Assembly (NCBI GenBank): GCA_037139855.1
Contig: JBAXFM010000276.1
Span: forward strand, 1 to 6,920
DNA from: CAIVAT01 sp037139855
Lineage (GTDB): Bacteria; Bacteroidota; Bacteroidia; Bacteroidales; FEN-979
Direction of reading: 5' to 3'
Length of the DNA: 6,920 nucleotides
In this document: positions 1-6,669 of the stretch, piece after piece
Numbering within the stretch: position 1 is the stretch's first letter
Layout: every line of letters begins with the position of its first letter
The notes under the pieces: generated by a model
The model's input: only the letters and a program-made list of their open reading frames with translations
The model's database searches: none
What the model was told of the DNA's origin: nothing
Translations under genes and position numbers: made by a program

Positions 1-236
1 TGCTCACTTCTGCTTTACCTCCCGACAAATTGGGAGTCATGATGGGGATTTTCAATCTGTTCATCGTTGCCCCGCAAGTGATTGCTTCCAGCATGCTCGG
101 GTATGTGATTGGACTTTTCTTTGGAGGGAACCCCGTGAGCGCCATGTACATCGGAGGAATCTCCTTTGCCATTGCGGCTGTTGCAACCCTTATCGTCGTG
201 ACATACAAAAAGAGCACAATAGTCCAACCTGTTTGA
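1..236 (+). CDS. MFS sugar transporter, C-terminal fragment (5' end outside window)
   Basis: The reading frame is open from the left edge (first full codon at base 3) to TGA at 234-236, giving about 77 residues. It holds the last two membrane segments of a transporter: a helix around MMGIFNLFIVAPQVIASSML, a short Gly/Asn loop, a final hydrophobic helix, and a short basic cytosolic tail. The MGIFNL-x-V-x-PQ-IASS-x-G pattern recurs at the same place in the complete MFS protein at 3926-5221, so both belong to one family, the SLC45/GPH-like sugar:cation symporters. The likely role is proton- or sodium-coupled uptake of maltose or another short sugar across the inner membrane. That is inferred from the downstream malQ and GH13 genes, not from substrate residues. 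malQ starts 50 bp downstream, which suits co-transcription. A methionine-initiated short gene inside this frame is unlikely, because homology continues up to the left edge. Confidence 0.85.
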   Translation, partial: LTSALPPDKLGVMMGIFNLFIVAPQVIASSMLGYVIGLFFGGNPVSAMYIGGISFAIAAVATLIVVTYKKSTIVQPV

Positions 237-286
237 AAAAATGCACTCTATTAAAATCTTTATAACAATTTAATTCTGAAACTAAC

Positions 287-1798
287 ATGATTAATGAACG
301 CTCATCCGGAATTTTACTGCATCCCACTTCATTGCCCGGCAAATATGGGATTGGAACACTTGGGAAAGCAACTTTTGAGTTTATTGATTTCCTGGTAAAG
401 GCAAAACAACAATACTGGCAAATTTTACCGCTGGGGCCCACAGGGTATGCCGATTCTCCCTACCAGTGTTTTTCAGCGCATGCAGGCAATCCAAATCTCA
501 TCGACCTGGATATTCTGGTAAAAGCCAGATTGCTCCATGCCGAAGATCTCCAGGACTATCCTCATTTTTCGGATACCACCGTTGATTTCGAGGCGGTACA
601 GCAAACGAAGTTGCCCCTTTTACGAAAAGCGTATCATTCTTTCGCTCTTTATGCTGATAACCTTGAAAAAATGGCTTACCGTAATTTTTTAAAGGACCAG
701 TCAAAATGGATCAATGATTATGCGCTTTTCAGAGCCATCAAGGCAAACCGCGACCAAAAGCCATGGTATCTCTGGGAAAATCCGCTGAAAATGAGGGAAG
801 CTGAAGCCATTCGGGCCATCCAGACATTGCTGCATGAGGAGATCGATTTTCATAAATTCTTACAGTTCCTCTTTTTCAAACAGTGGATTGCAGTGAAGGA
901 ATATGCTCACACCCACAAAGTGAAAATTATTGGTGACATCCCCCTGTATGTTGCCCTCGACAGCGCCGATGCCTGGGCAAATCCTGAAATTTTCGAGTTT
1001 GACAGCAACCTTAACCCAATTCGCGTTGGAGGCGTGCCGCCTGATTATTTCAGCGAAACCGGTCAGCTTTGGGGCAATCCTCTTTTCCGCTGGGATGTGT
1101 TAAAAGAAACCGGCTACCGGTGGTGGATCGACCGCATCCGGACGAGCTTATTCTTATACGATATCATCCGCATCGACCATTTCCGCGGTTTTGCAGCCTA
1201 TTGGGCCGTTCCATATAACGAAAAAACTGCCATCAACGGGGAGTGGATCACTTGTCCTGGCAAAGATTTCTTCGACGCCATGCAAATTGAATTTGGCGAT
1301 TTGCCGATTATTGCTGAAGACCTGGGAGTTATCACCCCGGATGTAGAGGAACTCCGCGATGGATTTGGCCTTCCGGGTATGAAGATCCTTCAGTTCGCTT
1401 TTGATTCCTCTGAAGCCAACGATTATATCCCGCACAATTATGTTAAAAATTGCATCGTCTATACCGGAACACACGACAATGATACCGTAGTAGGCTGGTT
1501 TAACAGCGCCTCTGCTGATGACCGCAAATATGTGCTCGACTACCTGAATACCGGCGAACACGACATTCACTGGTCGTTTTTACGGCTTGCATGGTCTTCT
1601 GTAGCCTACACAGCCATCGTACCCATGCAGGATCTGCTCGGGCTCGGCACATCGGCACGCATGAATCTTCCCGGCACCACCCAGAATAACTGGCAATGGA
1701 GGGTAAACGCCGGGGATTTCACTCCGGAACTGGCGGCTAAACTGGCTCACCTGACTGTTCTCTATGGCCGGACCGTTAAATTAAAAATTAAGAATTAA
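287..1798 (+). CDS. malQ: 4-alpha-glucanotransferase (amylomaltase), GH77
   Basis: A cytosolic enzyme that transfers 1,4-alpha-glucan segments between malto-oligosaccharides, releasing glucose and making longer acceptors. It is 503 aa, the usual length of the short bacterial (DPE1-like) form, with no signal peptide. Family landmarks in order: SSGILLHPTSLPG (6-18), LPLGPTGYADSPYQ with the following AGNP (47-69), IIGDIPLYV (214-222), GVPPDYFSETGQLWGNP (249-265), RIDHFRG (295-301), IIAEDLGVIT (341-350) and GTHDND (394-399). By comparison with Thermus amylomaltase, D297 is the nucleophile, E344 the acid/base and D397 the transition-state Asp; all are present. The start at 287 sits just ahead of the conserved N-terminus, and no Shine-Dalgarno is evident. 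The family normally ends near LYGR (492-495). Here seven further residues, VKLKIKN apart from the first, are encoded by an AT-rich heptamer repeat that supplies the stop. It lies between an MFS gene and a periplasmic GH13 gene, matching its role after maltodextrin uptake. Confidence 0.97.
   Translation: MINERSSGILLHPTSLPGKYGIGTLGKATFEFIDFLVKAKQQYWQILPLGPTGYADSPYQCFSAHAGNPNLIDLDILVKARLLHAEDLQDYPHFSDTTVDFEAVQQTKLPLLRKAYHSFALYADNLEKMAYRNFLKDQSKWINDYALFRAIKANRDQKPWYLWENPLKMREAEAIRAIQTLLHEEIDFHKFLQFLFFKQWIAVKEYAHTHKVKIIGDIPLYVALDSADAWANPEIFEFDSNLNPIRVGGVPPDYFSETGQLWGNPLFRWDVLKETGYRWWIDRIRTSLFLYDIIRIDHFRGFAAYWAVPYNEKTAINGEWITCPGKDFFDAMQIEFGDLPIIAEDLGVITPDVEELRDGFGLPGMKILQFAFDSSEANDYIPHNYVKNCIVYTGTHDNDTVVGWFNSASADDRKYVLDYLNTGEHDIHWSFLRLAWSSVAYTAIVPMQDLLGLGTSARMNLPGTTQNNWQWRVNAGDFTPELAAKLAHLTVLYGRTVKLKIKN
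1778..1798 (+). repeat. 7-bp tandem repeat (AAATTAA x3) forming the malQ 3' end
   Basis: Three consecutive heptamers, AAATTAA, AAATTAA and GAATTAA, encode the last six residues and the TAA stop of malQ. Three heptamers equal seven codons, and an AAATTAA tract contains TAA once per 21 bp in each forward frame, so the tract acts as an all-frame stop. It abuts the palindromic element that begins at about 1799. The repeat is seen directly. That it replaced an original malQ end is inferred from the family's usual C-terminus. Confidence 0.6.
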
Positions 1799-1957
1799 AC
1801 CGCAGAGATCGCAGAGCAGGCGCAGAGAAACGCAAAGAAAAGTAAAGCGGAATCTTGATTAACTTCAACGTTGTTAAGTTGACAAACGGGATAAAACAAG
1901 TTGTAAATAACTATTAACTCTGTGGTTCTCTGCGGATTTCTCCGCGTTCTCTGCGGT
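1799..1957. repeat. Palindromic repeat element with CGCAGAG-unit arms (MITE/REP-like)
   Basis: Two arms form an inverted repeat: 1799-1837, starting ACCGCAGAGA, and 1918-1957, ending TCTCTGCGGT. They match at about 31 of 39 positions by hand count, with one gap and with perfect outer 10-bp ends. Each arm holds about four degenerate CGCAGAG units. TTAA flanks both outer ends (1795-1798 and 1957-1960). The roughly 80-bp centre is AT-rich, carries its own small hairpin at 1859-1882, and has no ORF. Repeats of this CGCAGAG type recur between genes in many environmental bacterial genomes; that statement is from memory, not from a search. The element fills nearly the whole gap between the malQ stop and the GH13 start. 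In the mRNA it would form a long stem, able to act as a processing, stability or attenuation structure. No transposase and no unambiguous target-site duplication are visible. Confidence 0.75.
1859..1882. repeat. Small inverted repeat inside the palindromic element
   Basis: TTAACTT (1859-1865) pairs with AAGTTGA (1876-1882), with one G-T wobble. They flank CAACGTTGTT, which itself contains the perfect 8-bp palindrome CAACGTTG (1866-1873). The symmetry could be a hairpin tip in RNA or a dyad for a DNA-binding protein. It lies in the centre of the larger palindrome and is probably part of the same element. A function is not demonstrable from sequence alone. Confidence 0.45.
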
Positions 1958-1970
1958 TAAATATTGAAAC

Positions 1971-3851
1971 ATGGCTAAAATTAATACCAGTTATCGCATG
2001 AATATCAAAGGATTAATTCTAATAATCCTGGTAACCATATCAATAAATGCCTTTTCCCAGGAAGTAGCGCTTAAAAGGGTTGAACCGCCTTTTTGGTGGA
2101 TTGGGTTCAAAAATACCAGCCTGCAATTGCTTGTTCACGGAAAGAATATTGCTTCTACCACTGTTACCGTCAGCTATCCTGGTTTTGTACTTAAAAAAGT
2201 CAACAAAGTTGAAAATCCCAACTATCTTTTTCTGGATCTGACTATCAGTAATAATGCACAACCCGGGAAAGCCACCATCCATTTCAAACTGAAAGATAAA
2301 ATTGTTGGTACTTACCTTTATGAACTGAAAGCCAGAAAGAAAGGATCGGCCCAACGAAAAATCTTTACCTCCCATGACATTATTTATCTGATCATGCCCG
2401 ACCGATTTGCAAACGGAGATACAGCTAACGACAACTATCCCGGAATGGTGGAGCCGGTGAACAGAGCCAATCAGGATGGTCGTCACGGAGGTGATCTTAA
2501 AGGCATTACTAACCATCTCGATTATTTTCAGGATCTGGGAGTAACCACCTTATGGATCAATCCTTTGCTGGAAAACAACATGGTAAAGTATTCCTACCAT
2601 GGTTATTCGATCACTGATTATTATCAGATCGACCCCAGGTTCGGCACCAATGAAGACTACCTGAAACTGAGTGATGCCGTTCACCAACGCGGGATGAAAC
2701 TAATCAAAGACATGGTTTTCAACCACTGTGGCATTGGTCACTGGTGGATGAAGGATTTGCCATCAAGCGACTGGATAAACCAATGGCCGGAATTTACCCG
2801 TACCAATTACCGGGCTGGAACATTTACCGACCCTTATGCGTCGCAGTCTGACAGCAATATGTTTGTGCGCGGATGGTTCGACGTTACCATGCCCGATATG
2901 AATCAGGCCAATCCTTATGTGAAAAATTACCTCATTCAGAACAGCATCTGGTGGGTTGAATATGCCGGTCTGGATGGCATCAGGCAGGACACTCACCCCT
3001 ACCCTTTTAAAGAAATGATGGCTGAATGGGGAAAGCGACTCAATGAGGAATATCCCGATTTCAATGTAGTGGGCGAATGCTGGCTGAACTATCCCGCTTC
3101 GGTAGCTTATTGGCAAAAAGGTTCGCAAAACAAGGACGGATACGATTCATGGCTACCCACAGTATTTGATTTTCCATTGTATGATGCACTGAATAAAGCC
3201 TTCAGCGAACCCGAAGGGTGGAATACCGGAATCGTCAGGCTTTATGAAATCCTTGCCCAGGATTTTTCATACCCAAACCCGAACAATATTGTGGTTTTCG
3301 CTGATAATCATGATGTAAACCGATACCTCGACTCACAGAAAGACGATGTGCGTAAACTTAAAATGGCCATGGCTTACATTCTGACTACCAGGGGCATCCC
3401 GGAAATCTATTACGGGACTGAAATTCTGATGACCACCGGTCCCGACAAATCGGGAGACGGAAGCAAACGCAAGGATTTCCCGGGTGGATGGATGGGTGAT
3501 TCGCGGAATGCTTTCACTCCACAGGGAAGAACGGAGGCAGAAAACGACATGTACAACTACTTGCGGAAGCTTATTCACTGGCGGGATGCAAATGAGGTAA
3601 TTCATACAGGAAAGTTCAGGCACTTCATCCCTGCCGACGGCATTTATATCTATTTCCGGTACAATGAGAAATCCACCGTCATGGTTGTCATGAACAACAA
3701 CGAAGAAACAAAAACAATTGAGACCAGGCGGTTCAACGAATTTTTAAAGAAATTCAAATCCGGCACAGAGATCATCTCAGGAAATTCGCTGAATGATCTG
3801 TCAAAACTAACAATACCAGCTAAATCTGTTATAATCATTGAACTAAAATAA
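1971..3851 (+). CDS. Periplasmic GH13 neopullulanase/cyclomaltodextrinase (SusA-type alpha-amylase family)
   Basis: Hydrolyses alpha-1,4 links of maltodextrins, pullulan or cyclodextrins, probably in the periplasm. The 626 residues comprise a signal peptide (basic start, hydrophobic 14-28, likely cut after AFS or AFSQ, no lipobox Cys), an all-beta N-terminal domain (about 32-122, like Cyc-maltodext_N), a GH13 barrel (about 133-540) and a beta C-terminal domain (about 545-626). GH13 regions are intact: DMVFNH (247-252), GLDGIRQDTH with nucleophile D340, VVGECW with acid/base E369, and FADNHD with D448. LWINPLLENNMVKYSYHGY (194-212) and KDFPGGW (501-507) are typical of Bacteroidota neopullulanase/cyclodextrinase enzymes. 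ATG 1971 follows the repeat element by 13 bp. ATG 1998 (residue 10) gives a more compact signal peptide and is a credible alternative start. There is no T9SS tail, so it should stay periplasmic, upstream of MFS uptake. Exact substrate preference cannot be read from sequence. Confidence 0.95.
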   Translation: MAKINTSYRMNIKGLILIILVTISINAFSQEVALKRVEPPFWWIGFKNTSLQLLVHGKNIASTTVTVSYPGFVLKKVNKVENPNYLFLDLTISNNAQPGKATIHFKLKDKIVGTYLYELKARKKGSAQRKIFTSHDIIYLIMPDRFANGDTANDNYPGMVEPVNRANQDGRHGGDLKGITNHLDYFQDLGVTTLWINPLLENNMVKYSYHGYSITDYYQIDPRFGTNEDYLKLSDAVHQRGMKLIKDMVFNHCGIGHWWMKDLPSSDWINQWPEFTRTNYRAGTFTDPYASQSDSNMFVRGWFDVTMPDMNQANPYVKNYLIQNSIWWVEYAGLDGIRQDTHPYPFKEMMAEWGKRLNEEYPDFNVVGECWLNYPASVAYWQKGSQNKDGYDSWLPTVFDFPLYDALNKAFSEPEGWNTGIVRLYEILAQDFSYPNPNNIVVFADNHDVNRYLDSQKDDVRKLKMAMAYILTTRGIPEIYYGTEILMTTGPDKSGDGSKRKDFPGGWMGDSRNAFTPQGRTEAENDMYNYLRKLIHWRDANEVIHTGKFRHFIPADGIYIYFRYNEKSTVMVVMNNNEETKTIETRRFNEFLKKFKSGTEIISGNSLNDLSKLTIPAKSVIIIELK

Positions 3852-3859
3852 CACACTGC

Positions 3860-3917
3860 TTCGTCATTCGTCATTCGTCATTCGTAATTCGTAATTCGTA
3901 ATTCGTCATTCGTAATT
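3860..3917. repeat. 7-bp tandem repeat TTCGT(C/A)A, eight units
   Basis: Eight perfect-length heptamers run from 3860 to 3915: three TTCGTCA, three TTCGTAA, one TTCGTCA and one TTCGTAA, followed by TT. They occupy nearly all of the 74-bp gap between the GH13 stop and the MFS start, ending 8 bp before the ATG at 3926. Only the sixth base of the unit varies (C or A). Copy-number change would alter the distance between any upstream promoter or mRNA structure and the MFS start without touching a coding frame. Similar heptamer tracts are common between genes in Bacteroidota; this is recollection, not a search result. Confidence 0.9.
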
Positions 3918-3925
3918 ATTCAAAC

Positions 3926-5221
3926 ATGATCGCCATCCAAAAACGCCTCAGCAACATTTTCTACATCATCCTGGGCCTTCCCAGCACAGCCATGGGCTTT
4001 GCCCTGTCAATACAGATTGCCGTATTGAGTTGGATCCTTCGCACAAAATACAACCTCGAAATTGACCAGATCGGGATTGTGTGGGCGGCCGGCCCCATTG
4101 CAGGCATCCTTGGACAACCGATCATCGGGTTAATCAGCGACAAGGCCTGGTTTTGGGGAGGAAGGCGTAAACCTTTCATCATCATTGGCGGGATCCTGGC
4201 AGCCCTGATGATTTTTGCCCTTCCCAACATTGACAAAATCAGTAATTTTTTCGGCATTGCCAGCATCATGGCAGTGGCCATCACCGTTGCGCTTACCCTT
4301 GATCTGTCGATCAACATCAGCTTCAACCCTACCCGATCGATTATTGCCGATGTAACCCCCGATGGTCAGCCCCGCACAAAAGGCTATACATGGATGCAAT
4401 CCCTGTCGAACCTGTTCGGCAGCGGGGCCTACCTCATGGGCGCCTTGATTGGCAACTACTTCCTCATTTATGCCGGGGTGATTATTGTACTCCTGTTTTC
4501 GATCGGACCGTTGTTCTTCATCGAAGAGCCAAGAGAACTCACTACTTCGGAGCATGATGATGCAGTGAAAGCTGCTTTAAAAGATGGTAAAACCGCAGAG
4601 AAAACCACTGCTTCGCCAACGCAATGGGGAGAACTTTTCAAGCTCTACTTTGCCCATGGATTTTCATGGCTTGGCATTCAAACAATGTTTGTTTACATTT
4701 TTGCCTTCCTTGAACAAAAGCTGCCTGCCATGCCCGACATGTCGGTAGCCGACCGTAATATGCGACTCGGGCAAATGATCGGCTGGTCATTCTTTATCCT
4801 CAATGCGGTTGGCGCAATCTGGCCTGCATTCCTGCTTGAACCAATGAGCAAACGGCTCGGTCGCGTGAAAACACAATCACTCATGGTGGGCATCATGGCC
4901 CTGGGGTATTTCGGAATCGTGATGTTTGCCACGAATACCTTTATGCTTTATACCATGATGTGTATCCTCACCTTTGGATGGGCCGCTGTGGTGAGTCTGC
5001 CTTTTGCGATCATGTCAGAAAAGGTGGATAAAAGCAGGATGGGCTTTTTCATGGGAATTTTCAACCTCTCGGTGGTTTTGCCACAACTCATTGCCAGCTC
5101 AGTGGTTGGCACCTTTATCAAAAATTCTGCCGACAAAGGAATTGTATTCATTATCAGTGGTGTTTCCTTGTCGATCTCTGCTGCCCTCTGGTTGTTTGTC
5201 TCAGAAAAGAAAAGAGTATAA
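3926..5221 (+). CDS. MFS sugar transporter (SLC45/GPH-like), probable maltose/maltodextrin importer
   Basis: An inner-membrane protein of 431 aa with about twelve hydrophobic segments in two halves: roughly 11-35, 48-70, 82-100, 109-130, 157-178 and 181-200, then a charged central loop 201-235, then 237-262, 283-304, 316-335, 338-362, 372-395 and 404-425. The loop after helix 2 reads GLISDKAWFWGGRRKPFI (68-84), the form of MFS motif A found in SLC45-type sugar transporters. The matching half-site MGFFMGIFNLSVVLPQLIASSVVG (372-395) is shared with the partial transporter at 1-236. The family generally carries out cation-coupled uptake of disaccharides. Maltose or short maltodextrins are inferred from the adjacent GH13 and malQ genes. 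The ATG at 3926 lies directly after the heptamer repeat, and its N-terminus leads into helix 1 without excess sequence. The esterase gene follows after 14 bp, so the two are almost certainly co-transcribed. Confidence 0.92.
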   Translation: MIAIQKRLSNIFYIILGLPSTAMGFALSIQIAVLSWILRTKYNLEIDQIGIVWAAGPIAGILGQPIIGLISDKAWFWGGRRKPFIIIGGILAALMIFALPNIDKISNFFGIASIMAVAITVALTLDLSINISFNPTRSIIADVTPDGQPRTKGYTWMQSLSNLFGSGAYLMGALIGNYFLIYAGVIIVLLFSIGPLFFIEEPRELTTSEHDDAVKAALKDGKTAEKTTASPTQWGELFKLYFAHGFSWLGIQTMFVYIFAFLEQKLPAMPDMSVADRNMRLGQMIGWSFFILNAVGAIWPAFLLEPMSKRLGRVKTQSLMVGIMALGYFGIVMFATNTFMLYTMMCILTFGWAAVVSLPFAIMSEKVDKSRMGFFMGIFNLSVVLPQLIASSVVGTFIKNSADKGIVFIISGVSLSISAALWLFVSEKKRV

Positions 5222-5235
5222 TTCCGATCGTTCCC

Positions 5236-6669
5236 ATGATGAAAAAACTATTGTTCCTTACGCTGTTAATGATTGCCGGAAACCAGATGAAGGGCCAATC
5301 TTTCGCGCAACTCATCACCCGGTTAAATTCATTGCCCGAAACACAACGTCAGGCCGTGGCCGATAGTTTTATGAATGCCGGTCATCCGCTGCCGTTTGTT
5401 GAATACGATACCCTTGTTCATTTCGTTTATAATTCCTCCGCACAATCAGTTTCAATGGCCGGGGATGCAACCGGATGGAATCCCGATGCAACATTTACCA
5501 ACATAAGCGGTTCATCCTTTTGGTTTTATACCACCATTTATGAAACAGATGCACGGCTCGATTATAAACTTGTCATCAATGGATCTAACTGGATCCTCGA
5601 CCCGAAGAACCCAAATACGTGCCTGGGAGGTTTCGGACCCAATTCCGAATTACGAATGCCGGGATATGTTGTTCCTCCTGAGGTAAGTTATTACAGTAAT
5701 ATTCCGCACGGTACCCTGAAAGATACCACATTTCATAGCACCATTCTGGGCAACAACCGACAGGTACGTGTTTACCTTCCGCCAGGGTACCCTTCGGGCA
5801 GTGAAGCCTATCCGGTAATTCTGTTTCACGACGGATTGGATTACATCACTCTTTGCAAGGCCAACAACATTTTAGACTACCTGATCTCCGAACACCTGAT
5901 GACGCCGGTGATTGGTGTTTTTGTGCCGGCGGTTGACCGTGCCGCAGAATATGCCGGCAGCAAAATTGACAAGTTTACCGAATTCATCACCAGTGAGTTG
6001 ATGCCGGTGATTGATGCCCGGTACAAAACCAGTAAAGATCCCGCAAGACGCGCCATGGCAGGTGCATCAGACGGTGGAAATATCTCCCTTTACATTGGCA
6101 TGAAGCACCCGGAACTGTTTGGGAAAATTGCAGCCCAATCCAGCGATGTCATTCCGGTAATCAGCGAAACTTTTTCCGGCGGGCCCAAACTTAACTTGTC
6201 ATTGTACATTGACATCGGTACCTACGACATCGGAATACTGATCCCGATGGTGCATGGGTTGCGTGACATCCTCCAGGCGAAAGATTACACTTTTCAATAC
6301 CAGGAATGGCACGAAGGGCATAGCTGGGGAAACTGGAAGGGACATTTAAAACTCTCATTGGTGCAGTTTTTTCCATGGTCGAGTGGTGTGAATGAAAACC
6401 TCAGGGATAACAGCCCCCGGCTGATGCCAAACCGGCCAAATCCTTTTCTCGATCACACCTCCATCCCATTTACAGCGCCCATCGGCTCAAAAATCGAACT
6501 GATGTTATTTGACCTTTCCGGCAGAAAGATCGAAACCATATACTCAGGTACAGTTTCTGCCATCGACAATCTAATTGAATATGATCATCATCAATCGTCC
6601 GGTCAGTTTATTTTAACACTGAAGCAGGATGAAATGATCCGGGGCAGCATCCTGATTCAGGCATTATGA
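5236..6669 (+). CDS. T9SS-secreted CE1-type (enterochelin/feruloyl esterase-like) esterase with N-terminal CBM48-like domain
   Basis: Predicted secreted serine esterase of the alpha/beta-hydrolase fold, 477 aa. Segments in order: signal peptide (1-20, KK then a hydrophobic stretch, likely cut before Q21); a short helical linker; an E-set/CBM48-like domain (about 56-142) with GDATGWNPDA, FWFYTTI and YKLVINGSNWILDP; an esterase domain (about 165-385) with VRVYLPPGYPSG and LFHDG; and a C-terminal domain (about 393-477) with PNRPNPFLDHTSIPF, LFDLSGRKIETIYSG and SGQFILTL, the pattern of T9SS type A sorting domains. Nucleophile S278 lies in GASDGG, H362 in EGHSWGNW is the likely catalytic His, and D331 is a candidate acid. 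CBM48 joined to CE1 is known in feruloyl/acetyl esterases. CBM48-like domains also bind alpha-glucans in GH13 enzymes, so the ligand is open. ATG 5236 is followed at once by a second ATG (5239), and either could be used. Substrate unknown; context suggests ester-substituted glucans or a co-occurring plant polymer. Confidence 0.88.
   Translation: MMKKLLFLTLLMIAGNQMKGQSFAQLITRLNSLPETQRQAVADSFMNAGHPLPFVEYDTLVHFVYNSSAQSVSMAGDATGWNPDATFTNISGSSFWFYTTIYETDARLDYKLVINGSNWILDPKNPNTCLGGFGPNSELRMPGYVVPPEVSYYSNIPHGTLKDTTFHSTILGNNRQVRVYLPPGYPSGSEAYPVILFHDGLDYITLCKANNILDYLISEHLMTPVIGVFVPAVDRAAEYAGSKIDKFTEFITSELMPVIDARYKTSKDPARRAMAGASDGGNISLYIGMKHPELFGKIAAQSSDVIPVISETFSGGPKLNLSLYIDIGTYDIGILIPMVHGLRDILQAKDYTFQYQEWHEGHSWGNWKGHLKLSLVQFFPWSSGVNENLRDNSPRLMPNRPNPFLDHTSIPFTAPIGSKIELMLFDLSGRKIETIYSGTVSAIDNLIEYDHHQSSGQFILTLKQDEMIRGSILIQAL

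Noticed and set aside
20..37. CTCCCGACAAATTGGGAG, a near-perfect stem that shares 15 of 16 bases with a site at 3441-3456 inside the GH13 gene
   Set aside because: Both copies lie in conserved coding sequence (PPDKLG and GPDKSG) and are explained by codons for a similar PDKxG peptide. The GH13 peptide is natural for its family, so a dispersed repeat or regulatory stem is not needed.
237..286. Possible promoter in the 50-bp gap before malQ
   Set aside because: The gap is AT-rich, but I found no convincing TAnnTTTG -7 box with an upstream TTG, and no dyad. Read-through from the upstream MFS gene is simpler.
1154..1570. 138-aa minus-strand open frame within malQ, and similar minus-strand frames within the GH13, MFS and esterase genes
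   Set aside because: All lie antisense to strongly conserved coding regions, have no recognisable domain or start context, and are expected by chance opposite such genes.
1799..1957. The CGCAGAG arms as a CRISPR array or a simple intrinsic terminator
   Set aside because: The units are degenerate, only about 10 bp apart and arranged as inverted arms without regular unique spacers, so this is not CRISPR. The right arm is not followed by a T-run, so it is not a standard intrinsic terminator.
5004..5366. 120-aa + strand open frame overlapping the end of the MFS gene and the start of the esterase gene
   Set aside because: It is out of frame with both genes, with a composition typical of a shadow frame (rich in Ser, Arg, Trp, Lys). 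Both overlapped genes have clear family motifs through the overlap.
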